From CAYXRK01 sp964467615 (GTDB lineage: Bacteria; Hydrogenedentota; Hydrogenedentia; Hydrogenedentales; GCA-2746185), in assembly GCA_964467615.1 (NCBI GenBank), contig CAYXRK010000136.1:1-13307 (forward strand): DNA of 13,307 nt. The letters run 5' to 3'. The position numbers and the translations under genes are program-made. The notes beneath the pieces were generated by a model. It saw only the letters and a list, made by a program, of their open reading frames with translations, made no database searches and was not told where the DNA came from. This document shows positions 6,801 through 12,655 of the stretch, piece by piece (position 1 is the stretch's first letter; every line of letters starts with the position of its first letter).

Positions 6801-8428
6801 CGGCGGCGCTAAATAGTGATGGGACCAAGGTCGCGGCCGCCATGGATGGATTCACGCCAATGGTCTGGGATGTGGCCACCGGTGCGCTCGAACGTACCCT
6901 GATCGGGCACGCTGGAGAGGTGCTCGATATCGCATATTCACCCGACGGCAACCGCATCGTCACCGCGTCGGCCGATGGGACGGCGAAAGTATGGAACGCA
7001 GATCAAGGGACTGAGGTTCTGACCTTCGCGGGACATGACAACCCCGTGCGCTCCGCCCGCTTCGCCTTGTCTTCCGAGTTCGTGGTAACCGCCGGCGAGG
7101 ACGGAAGCGTTCGCGTTTGGGACGGCGCGTCCGGATCGTCCATCGCGGTATGCCGCGTTGACGATGACTTGCCAACGAAGGCCGTCTTCAGTGCGGACGA
7201 TGCGCTCGTCGCGGCATCGTATCGCAGCGGGCTGGCCCGCATCTGGGACATCAATTCCGGTGAAGTACGCACTACGTTGCGCGGCCACGGCAATATCGTC
7301 AATTCGGTGGCCTTCTCCCCGGACAATTCTCGGCTGGCCACCGCTTCGTGGGACGGGACGGTACGCGTCTGGAACGCCGCTACGGGCGATGAGCTCGCGA
7401 CGCTCCGGGACGACGACACGACGCTCTCCGTAACCGACGTATTGTTTAACCCGAACGGCGAGATTCTCGCCTCGGCTTCGTACGACTCGGACCCCTATCT
7501 GCGCGAAAAGGGACTCGACATCGACGACACCTACTTCGGCCGATTGCGCTATTGGAATTCGGCGCCTTTACAACCCGACCAGTCGGCGGGAACACCGGTA
7601 TCTTCTTGGCGAGAACGATTCAATCTCGCGCATCAAGCCGCCGCCGAACGAAAAGCGGCGGCGACACGGGTTGTTCAGCCTCGGGCCACCACGCCAGCCG
7701 CCATTGCGACCACCCCGCAAGTAGTGGCCGCCCGCGTGCGCGCGCTTCGCGATCTCGTGTTGCGAAACTCCGTGGTGTTCTCCGAGAACGGCATGATCAT
7801 CGACCGCGGTCCGGTCCGTGACGCATTGGCGAGACTGGGATTTCGAGAGGGTGATATCGTTTGGACTCTGAACGGCCGGTCAACCACTCCCAGAGAAGAA
7901 CTAGTAGGCGCGCTCGACGCCTACCTCGCCGCCGTCATTCAAGATCCACAGGCCCCGCTGACTATTGAATTTGTTCGCGGCATGGAACACTTCGTCGCGC
8001 CGTTGGCCTTTCTCCAGATCGTGCAACAGGACATCGAAATCAGTTTGACGCGCGCGGATGTCGCGCAAGTCCTTACGCGACCGTTGGCCGGCCGGGGCCG
8101 GCTCTTCTTCAACGGATCGCTCAACAGCGAGTCCAAACGGTTTGGACACAGAATCGGGCTCGGGCCCGAGTTCAACATCGAACCGTTGGGGATCGTCGTA
8201 CTGGGCGATAGTCACCCTGAAATGCGGCCACTCTTGCGAATGCTTGGACTGGCGGAGGGCGATCGCATTGTCCAAATCTCGGATACCCCGGTGACTCGGC
8301 CCTCGGACCTGTTCGACTTTCTCGACAGGCTTGCCGCCGCCGCAGAAGGGACATCCGCGTTTGACGAGAAACTCCTCGTGGAACGCGGAGAATTTCAAAA
8401 ACGAAGTATTAACGTCTCAATACAATAA
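3869..8428 (+). CDS. Transmembrane Ser/Thr protein kinase with zinc ribbon, WD40 propellers and PDZ-like C-terminus
   Basis: The protein has 1519 residues. Domains in order: a zinc ribbon (Cys7, Cys10, Cys23, Cys26); a helical module beginning RNLLFGVLAIQLG (46-130) known from planctomycete kinases; a Hanks-type kinase domain (about 170-470); a membrane segment (about 493-517); a charged linker; about 15 WD40 repeats (588-1232); and two PDZ-like modules (about 1291-1385 and 1440-1519). Kinase landmarks are SRGGMGRV (178-185, first loop Gly replaced by Ser), VALK (Lys200), HRDLKPDN (305-312), DWG in place of DFG (325-327), TGVRMGTPHYMSPEQ and DIFSLGVMLYEF. The key residues are present, so it should be active. 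The kinase would face the cytoplasm and the propellers the outside. GAAGG at 3857-3861 supports the start. Likely partners are the sigma factor just upstream and the Cys-rich protein downstream. Confidence 0.95.
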   Translation: MSNSLHCPECGRPLPSDAPGGICPLCLVKRGIETPKISRAPLGRDRNLLFGVLAIQLGIITPDRFVEAAAAWATSPDKTLAERLLDTAALTPRQRELIDRFVEEAVRHHDGDATEAYTSLGGDAYLSSIAAGHLTPQTSRAFTTALGIPLDVNDAEDPEGVKAITESPGRYSRGSEYSRGGMGRVLIVHDEYLAREVALKELAPFSKDDKSTPATPVRASTALVARFLREARVTGQLEHPAIVPVYELGRRADGTYYYTMKLVRGQTLRKCIAEAKTLDGRLALLPHFVDLCNAVAYAHSRGVIHRDLKPDNVMIGGFGETVLIDWGLAKVLGRRDEHEEELRKTLSEIKGKDVGELKRTETGVRMGTPHYMSPEQAEGRIHQLDERSDIFSLGVMLYEFLTGELPFGGKTTDELIEHLIYDPPAPIASLEPDAPPELISICARALQKKPNDRYQSALEFAEEIERFQTGAMVKAYRYSLREMFGRYYRRHRAAVRTALAAAGIILITGIVSYINVVRARDAAIIAKDQEERAREHAEDENYVSKLRLAGAHMTAHNYPLAEEVLWETNEPRRNWEWGNLIHRCNLDLFTLRGHTGPLSDCVFSPDGRYFITLAHDSTARVWETGTGRAVFTYSGHRGSVVDAVVYSNTDLVATSSYDSSVQLWDYTTGTMQARTAPSAHTAAVMTIALSPDQQILASGSNDRSVVLFNSRTLETIATFADLADGIRSVSFSPDGLILAAAADNDTIYLWRSSANAWTGPDSINGQLFAFRPGGGQIVVSQDQSAAVYDPATLGILFQLDGHNDQISGIAYSPAGNEIATASKDGIARVWDAQTGTMQYGYTHGSFITSLDYSPDGASLLTASALGIANVWNLSTHRKLFSLYGHYDFANSILWARFSPDGSLIGTVSGSPFAKLWDVRSPSDKVAQTFHDGAVSSLRFSADGSKVVTSSWDHMVKVCDAVTGTTVAAFITFSRFGNAAALNSDGTKVAAAMDGFTPMVWDVATGALERTLIGHAGEVLDIAYSPDGNRIVTASADGTAKVWNADQGTEVLTFAGHDNPVRSARFALSSEFVVTAGEDGSVRVWDGASGSSIAVCRVDDDLPTKAVFSADDALVAASYRSGLARIWDINSGEVRTTLRGHGNIVNSVAFSPDNSRLATASWDGTVRVWNAATGDELATLRDDDTTLSVTDVLFNPNGEILASASYDSDPYLREKGLDIDDTYFGRLRYWNSAPLQPDQSAGTPVSSWRERFNLAHQAAAERKAAATRVVQPRATTPAAIATTPQVVAARVRALRDLVLRNSVVFSENGMIIDRGPVRDALARLGFREGDIVWTLNGRSTTPREELVGALDAYLAAVIQDPQAPLTIEFVRGMEHFVAPLAFLQIVQQDIEISLTRADVAQVLTRPLAGRGRLFFNGSLNSESKRFGHRIGLGPEFNIEPLGIVVLGDSHPEMRPLLRMLGLAEGDRIVQISDTPVTRPSDLFDFLDRLAAAAEGTSAFDEKLLVERGEFQKRSINVSIQ
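5630..7564 (+). repeat. About 15 WD40 repeats within the kinase
   Basis: Repeats of about 42 residues run across residues 588-1232 of the kinase. Good ones carry GH near the start, (A/F)SPDG in the middle and a VWD/VWN end, for example GHAGEVLDIAYSPDG...AKVWN and GHGNIVNSVAFSPDN...VRVWN. Several are degraded: the fourth and fifth lack GH, the ninth ends VCD instead of VWD, and the last holds an insertion (DPYLREKGLDIDDTYFG). Fourteen to fifteen repeats fit two seven-bladed propellers plus a remnant. Confidence 0.88.
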
Positions 8429-8433
8429 ATTCG

Positions 8434-8536
8434 AAAGGAGGCGCCTACAATCTCAATTACGCGTGACACGAGTTGTTCGATGAAAACGGAGTCCAGACGG
8501 CCGCGGCTAGCGGCACAGGAGAATGACTATGAGTGA
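8434..8536 (+). other. Spacer with orphan Shine-Dalgarno and possible 18-codon leader ORF
   Basis: Six bases after the kinase stop lies AAAGGAGG (8434-8441), the strongest ribosome-site match in the window, but no ATG, GTG or TTG follows at usable distance (only ATC after nine bases). A small frame starts with ATG at 8480 and stops at 8536, overlapping the start of the next gene (ATG at 8529), which would allow translational coupling. No terminator is seen, so the kinase and the next gene are probably one transcript. Confidence 0.3.
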
Positions 8537-9716
8537 CTGTGGATGTAACGACAGCAACCTAAAGGGCCAATCAATCATCTCGGCGGACGAAGCAAACATT
8601 TGTAAACAAAAACTCACCTTGAACATGGAGTTCTTCGGCGCCCAGAGTTTCCACGATATCTATTGCAATCCGTTCTTGGAGCGATTGAATGTGTTCAGAG
8701 CCGCCTTGGCCGAAAAGCGGAAGAGCAAGGCCCTCAACGCGCGATTCAAATGGTTCAACGAGAGTAGCGCCGACGAAGCGGTTGGCGAACTCATCCGGAT
8801 TTTTGGCAAAGACCGCCTGCGAAACGTCTCTCTCTGCGACTTGCTCATCTACGAGCCGGAAGACCTCGGGTTGCCGGACGATTGGAAGGGCTGGTGCTAT
8901 CAGCTCAAAGAGGCCAGCGGCGTGTTTCTCCCCATCAGCGAACGAGAGAAGCAAACTTCCGACAGACTTTTCCTCAAGGAGTTTTTGGACCGTATGAAGG
9001 AAGAGACAAAAACGCCCGGCGACCTGGTGAACACACCATCCGACGAACTTCGCTGGAAAACGATTCGGGCTATTGGATACGCCAAGGCGAAGCTTTTGAC
9101 CGATGACTGCGCCACGGGTCATATCTGCCAGACTGGTATCTGTGTCTCGACGGGCCGTTCCCAAGATAAATGCATTCCGACGGCCCCCAGCGGATGTTCC
9201 GGGTGCAGCGTCATCGTGGAACGAACCACGCACGACATCGACCACCCCGTGATAGCCAGACTTGCCGGCGGGCTCGAGCAGGTCTTCATCAAAGCCGTCG
9301 GCCAACAGAAATATCTGACCGCCGACCCACAGACTGGACGGCTCTATGCCCGCGACAACGCCGCGACAGAACGTTTCAAGATCGACGTTAACGGCATAGT
9401 TGTCAGCAACCCTCACTCCAAGAACCTTTGGTACGTCAAGTCCACCGTTGTGGATCGGTGGTGTGGACGCGACGCCGGAACTGACTACATCGACGCCGAT
9501 TACCGGAATCGTGGAGGCCCAATAACTCAGTTTAAGATTTTCCCTATCTCCTACACGTCGGGCGGCTTCCTCGTGCAAATTGGAGGGTACATTTCCCATA
9601 ACCTTCGGAAACTTTGCAAGGTGTACCACGAGGCTGGCGACTATCCCATTCGCGCGAATGTGGATATCCCAAGTAATGACGCCGATACCGAGTTTGAGAT
9701 AACCGTCGCGCCATAA
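8529..9716 (+). CDS. Unrecognised Cys-rich protein with fascin-like beta-trefoil C-terminus
   Basis: I do not recognise this 395-residue protein as a whole. Residues 1-190 look helical and charged, with no signal peptide or membrane segment. Residues 194-226 hold a cluster of six Cys (194, 200, 205, 215, 223, 226) in which DCATGHICQTGICV resembles small disulphide or metal knuckles. From about 252 to the end the pattern KYLTADPQTGRLYARDN...ERFKI repeats loosely, with ERFKI, TQFKIF and TEFEI closing each unit. That is how fascin-like beta-trefoil domains look, which suggests carbohydrate or protein binding (inference). There are 14 Cys in total. The start at 8529 is chosen because AGGAG (8517-8521) lies seven bases upstream; an in-frame ATG at 8523 would sit one base from it. 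It follows the kinase by 100 bp and precedes a stem-loop, so it is likely the last gene of the unit. Confidence 0.83.
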   Translation: MSDCGCNDSNLKGQSIISADEANICKQKLTLNMEFFGAQSFHDIYCNPFLERLNVFRAALAEKRKSKALNARFKWFNESSADEAVGELIRIFGKDRLRNVSLCDLLIYEPEDLGLPDDWKGWCYQLKEASGVFLPISEREKQTSDRLFLKEFLDRMKEETKTPGDLVNTPSDELRWKTIRAIGYAKAKLLTDDCATGHICQTGICVSTGRSQDKCIPTAPSGCSGCSVIVERTTHDIDHPVIARLAGGLEQVFIKAVGQQKYLTADPQTGRLYARDNAATERFKIDVNGIVVSNPHSKNLWYVKSTVVDRWCGRDAGTDYIDADYRNRGGPITQFKIFPISYTSGGFLVQIGGYISHNLRKLCKVYHEAGDYPIRANVDIPSNDADTEFEITVAP

Positions 9717-9740
9717 GCGTGTGGCGCAGCTATTCCTCAC

Positions 9741-9772
9741 ACGGCCGGTCGACCCCCGGATCGACCGGCCGT
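9741..9772 (+). terminator. Strong stem-loop ending the sigma-kinase unit
   Basis: ACGGCCGGTCGA (9741-9752), an eight-base loop (CCCCCGGA) and the exact complement TCGACCGGCCGT (9761-9772) form a perfect 12-bp stem 25 bp after the stop codon. The tail (ACCCCTTTG) has only a short T-run, so it is a probable rather than a textbook intrinsic terminator. Confidence 0.75.
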
Positions 9773-10257
9773 ACCCCTTTGAAAATCGCCATTCCAGCCC
9801 CTAAAACCGGACATTTCCATCAAAAACAGGTCAACGCCCGGTGTTACATAAATGGTGGCGGTTCCCCCCGTGAATCGGGACAGGCGTCTCCGCATTACAC
9901 CACGGAATAAAGCCCTGCGACGAGGGCGCCATCCAAGTCCTATCCAAAAAGGATTAATATATGTCTAATAATTAAAATACGTCATTCTCGATAATCACGT
10001 CACAAAACTAGAAAATATAGATCGGGTTGTTTCACCACGGAGGTTTTCGTTCCAAAACAGGCGAACTACCGTGACCTCGATCGCACATATACTCGTATTT
10101 AAGGAATTATAATAATACTGCATACTCCGTTCGAAGCCGTCCCCAGCGCGTTGGTTCTCTTCAGAATTTCCAGAAACCTTCCCTGAGAATCCGGTTATAC
10201 CTTAGATAGAGAGGTTGCCTCCTGGGTGGGCGGGGCCTCCTACGCGAGGGCGAAATC
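9773..10257. other. Long non-coding region upstream of the response regulator
   Basis: No gene is supported in these 485 bp. The left part can fold: GGTGT (9840-9844) with ACACC (9897-9901), GCGG with CCGC inside it, CCCG/CGGG within that, and then a hairpin GCCCT-GCGACG-AGGGC (9912-9927). The middle, about 9945-10020, is strikingly AT-rich for this window. A TATAAT lies at 10108-10113 without a recognisable -35 box. CACCACGGA occurs twice (from 9898 and 10033). GAGGG (10244-10248) is the likely ribosome site for the next gene. Confidence 0.5.
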
Positions 10258-11160
10258 ATGGCGAGATTCATGGTGATTGATGACGACGAGCAGATCGTGC
10301 AACTACTCGAAATCAAGCTCAAGCGCGAGGGCCACGAGGTCTTCAAGTGTTACGAGGCGCGGCAGGCATTTTCGCTCGTCAAGGAGATCATTCCGGAAGT
10401 CGTCATTCTCGACGTACTCCTGCATGACGGCCTCGGTTACGAAATTTCACGGAAAATTCGCCGCGACCCGGAACTCTACAAAATTCCGATCCTCTTTCAC
10501 TCCGTCGCCGGCGAGGACCGCGACGTGGCCCACGCGATGGAAGAGGGCGGCGATGCGTATCTCGTCAAGCCCTACTCGAGCAAACAGCTCGACGTTCGCC
10601 TCGGCGAACTGCAACTCCTCGCGGACCGTATCAAGCACCAGTGCCCGCGGACGCGCTTCCACTCGATCGAGGCGATGCGGCGCGAGGTCGATCATCGGTT
10701 GTTCCGAGGCGAAGACTTCGCGCTGTGCTACGTCTTCGTCGATGGCCTAACGGCCTACCGCAAAGTCCATGCGCGGGCGCTCGAAGATATAACCCTGTCC
10801 ACCGCCTGTGCCGTCCGCGACGCCATCACCAACGGCGGCTTCTACGAGACCTTCTGCGCGCATCTCGGCGGCGGCTACTTCATGATCGTCGTACACACCG
10901 ACGACCGGAAACGTTTTCCCACCGTGCTCCAAGATAGTTTCCACCTTCGCCGGCCGAAAGAAGCAGTGGCGTCAAGCGCGCGATCGTCTGAAGGCAACGG
11001 CACCGCGCTCCGCCTGAACATCGCCGTCGCCCACACCGACGGCCACCGCTACCGACATGCGTTCGAAATGTTCGATCGCCTCCACAAGGCGGACGAAAAG
11101 GACAAACAGCGCGGCGAGCATCTCGTGGGGGCCGGTGAATCCGACCATTGGATCGACTGA
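10258..11160 (+). CDS. Response regulator: receiver domain plus degenerate GGDEF domain
   Basis: The protein has 300 residues. Residues 1-125 are a complete receiver domain: acidic pocket Asp8-Asp9-Asp10, phosphate-accepting Asp52 in VILDVLLHDGLGYE, Ser82 at the switch position and Lys104-Pro105. After a short helical linker, residues 132-290 follow the GGDEF fold (TRFHSIEAMRREVDHRL, YVFVDGLTAYRK, ETFCAHLGGGYFMIV, LNIAVAHTDG). The signature GG(D/E)EF is replaced by GGGYF (204-208), so diguanylate cyclase activity is very unlikely. It may act as a phosphorylation-switched adaptor, possibly binding nucleotide or a partner. No histidine kinase is adjacent. The start has GAGGG about nine bases upstream. 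It is separated from the sigma-kinase unit by a stem-loop and a long spacer and is probably transcribed alone. Confidence 0.9.
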   Translation: MARFMVIDDDEQIVQLLEIKLKREGHEVFKCYEARQAFSLVKEIIPEVVILDVLLHDGLGYEISRKIRRDPELYKIPILFHSVAGEDRDVAHAMEEGGDAYLVKPYSSKQLDVRLGELQLLADRIKHQCPRTRFHSIEAMRREVDHRLFRGEDFALCYVFVDGLTAYRKVHARALEDITLSTACAVRDAITNGGFYETFCAHLGGGYFMIVVHTDDRKRFPTVLQDSFHLRRPKEAVASSARSSEGNGTALRLNIAVAHTDGHRYRHAFEMFDRLHKADEKDKQRGEHLVGAGESDHWID

Positions 11161-11768
11161 GCTTGCGTCCACGAACCATGACTTCGGATTTCATACAACT
11201 TCAGCGAAAGGTGTAGACATTGTCGACTGGGCACGGATACCGCAGGAGGGATTCGGGACTGTTTACGACAAGCACGCCTATCGGCTGCATCCGTTGCACC
11301 TCGCGCGTGAGGATGTTGTGGCTAACTCGGTTCCGCGGCTACGCAATCGTACGGGCCAGCCGCCTTCCCAAGACGGGCCTGTTCGGTAGCGTCCAGTACG
11401 AGCGCGCCTGGCTTTTGAGGCCGCCGGGCGGGTGATAGTATTACGATATTGAGTTGGTCGCCAATCGGTCCGCCAACCTCTCTCGATTGACCCCGTTTCA
11501 GGCCGGTGATAGCATCCGTATGTCTCCCCGCGGCAAATGCCGCCATCGGTGAGGAGAATCCTTTCCTCTCGCGTGTAAACCCTTTCGGCGCAGGATCGTT
11601 AACATCGGTGAACCTGAACGCCAAGGCAGAACGGGTGGGTCCCAGCGACGAGGCGTTGGCTGAGGGCCTCAACATAGCCTTTCCACATCCAAAATCCCGA
11701 AAGGACAAATGGAGCCACTTGAGACCCCCTCGAATCGGGGCCTCGGAGAGCCGGTCATTTAGCCGGTT
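11161..11768. other. Region without a supported gene; possible decayed repeat or relic
   Basis: These 608 bp are open for over 100 codons on the minus strand (11322-11708) and on the plus strand from 11506, but neither frame resembles a family I can name and neither has a good ribosome site. The minus frame includes KPGALVLDATEQARLGKAAG. Several palindromic pieces occur: GCGGCT/AGCCGC (11335-11340 and 11358-11363) and CCGCC-G-GGCGG (11421-11431). The region could be a dispersed non-coding repeat or the remains of a mobile element. Confidence 0.45.
11721..11744 (-). terminator. Hairpin downstream of the DUF1801 gene
   Basis: GAGACCCC and GGGGCCTC pair with one mismatch around an eight-base loop, 24 bp past the stop codon of the minus-strand DUF1801 gene. 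No clear T-run follows in that direction, so its role as a terminator is tentative. Confidence 0.4.
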
Positions 11769-12272
11769 TCACGACGCCCCCCAAGCGCGCTTTGGTTTCT
11801 TCTGGGAGCGGGCCGGGCGAGCGGTCGCTCGCACCGACGTGTTCAGTGCCACGGCGGCGCGAACGAGCGCCTTGAGCGCCTTTTCATCAATCGTGTCGCC
11901 CTCATGGAAATCGATGGCGCGCCTGGTGTTGCCTTCGAGGCTGGAGTTGAAGAGGCCTGATGGGTCCGGGAGCGACGCGCCCTTGGCAAAGGTCATCTTC
12001 ACGGCGTTCTTGTACGTCTCACCGGTGCAAATGATTCCGCCGTGCGACCACACCGGAACCCCTAGCATCGCGTTCGACGGCTTTCTCCATTTCACGTCCT
12101 CGACCACTTCGGGGTCGGCCTGCTCGATGAGAGTTCGGACCCGAGCGAGCGTCTCGCCCCGCCAATCACTCAGCTCCTTGATTCTCGCATCGATCAGTTG
12201 AGAGGGAGAGTCGCCTCCTTTTTCTTGGTTCGAGGCGCTCTTACTCTGCTTCATGGTGGTTGTCGCCTTCAT
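11769..12272 (-). CDS. DUF1801 domain protein (YdhG/YdeI-like)
   Basis: This 167-residue protein is a DUF1801 family member, a small frataxin-like fold often labelled an iron chaperone or YdhG-like protein; its biochemical role is not settled. The conserved core is easy to see: IDARIKELSDWRGETLARVRTLI (about 27-49), PEVVEDVKWRKPSNAMLGVPVWSHGGIICTGETYKNAVKMTFAKGASL (about 54-101) and SGLFNSSLEGNTRRAIDFHEGD (about 105-126), then helices to about 146 and a basic tail. The first 25 residues are low-complexity and polar. An ATG at residue 7 (12254) is an alternative start, with AAGG about 11 bases before it, whereas no ribosome site precedes the first ATG. It is divergent from the toxin-antitoxin pair and stands alone. 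Confidence 0.9.
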   Translation of the reverse strand: MKATTTMKQSKSASNQEKGGDSPSQLIDARIKELSDWRGETLARVRTLIEQADPEVVEDVKWRKPSNAMLGVPVWSHGGIICTGETYKNAVKMTFAKGASLPDPSGLFNSSLEGNTRRAIDFHEGDTIDEKALKALVRAAVALNTSVRATARPARSQKKPKRAWGAS

Positions 12273-12341
12273 GATGGTTGTGGGCTCTCGCCCGAGACGC
12301 TTTCGCCCTCGACGCGCGGCGGATTCAAAAGGTCCCGCTGC

Positions 12342-12380
12342 GACGCAGTTGCGTCACGAGTCGAGGGGCCGGCCGGTCCC
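12342..12380. promoter_or_regulatory. Two palindromes upstream of the toxin-antitoxin promoter
   Basis: GACGCA-GT-TGCGTC (12342-12355) is a perfect inverted repeat. GGGGCCGGCCGGTCCC (12365-12380) is a 16-bp palindrome with one imperfect pair. Both lie just upstream of the -35 box (12393). Toxin-antitoxin operons usually repress themselves through such sites, so these are candidate operators; binding is inferred. Confidence 0.4.
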
Positions 12381-12392
12381 ACCTCATGCATC

Positions 12393-12421
12393 GTGGCATC
12401 GGGCGCGGCCGGCGGTATAAT
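12393..12421 (+). promoter_or_regulatory. Sigma-70-type promoter of the toxin-antitoxin pair, likely leaderless
   Basis: GTGGCA (12393-12398) matches four of six bases of the -35 consensus. A 17-bp spacer leads to a perfect TATAAT (12416-12421). The expected transcription start, seven bases after the -10 box, falls on the A of the antitoxin ATG (12428). There is no ribosome site in between, which fits a leaderless mRNA. Confidence 0.65.
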
Positions 12422-12427
12422 ACAGAC

Positions 12428-12655
12428 ATGCAGATTCCCCGCATTACCCTTGATCCCGCCGTCATGGCCGGCAAGCCGTGCATTCGCGGACTCCGCGTCA
12501 CGGTCGGAACGATCCTCGGCTTGCTTGCATCCGGGCATTCGCGCGAGCGCATCCTTCAAGCCTACCCCTACCTCGAACCCGAGGACTTTGACGCGGCGCT
12601 GGCTTACGCGGCCTGGCGCATGGAGGAGCGCGAAGAGCCGCTTGTGGTCACGTGA
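12428..12655 (+). CDS. DUF433 antitoxin of a DUF433/DUF5615 pair
   Basis: This 75-residue DUF433 protein is a winged-helix-like small protein found as the antitoxin next to PIN-like DUF5615 toxins. The family signature is plain: PRITLDPAVMAGKPCIRGLRVTVGTILGLLASGHSRERILQAYPYLEPEDFDAALAYA. It should bind the toxin and its own promoter DNA. The ATG at 12428 is chosen because homology begins there; the frame is open further upstream but that stretch is basic, arginine-rich and unlike the family, and it would span the promoter. The stop codon overlaps the toxin start (GTGA), so translation is coupled. The length is normal for the family. Confidence 0.92.
   Translation: MQIPRITLDPAVMAGKPCIRGLRVTVGTILGLLASGHSRERILQAYPYLEPEDFDAALAYAAWRMEEREEPLVVT

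Noticed and set aside
9836..9930. A cyclic-di-GMP riboswitch before the GGDEF-like response regulator
   Set aside because: None of the conserved bases of the known classes could be found, and the segment is over 300 bp from the start codon.
10907..10918. Third copy of GGAAACGTTTTC inside the response regulator gene
   Set aside because: It encodes conserved-frame residues, lacks the AGAACGG half and the AT-rich segment, and sits within a coding region; most likely chance.
12278..12427. Extended N-terminus for the DUF433 protein
   Set aside because: The added 50 residues are basic and unlike the family, and they would cover the promoter boxes and palindromes.
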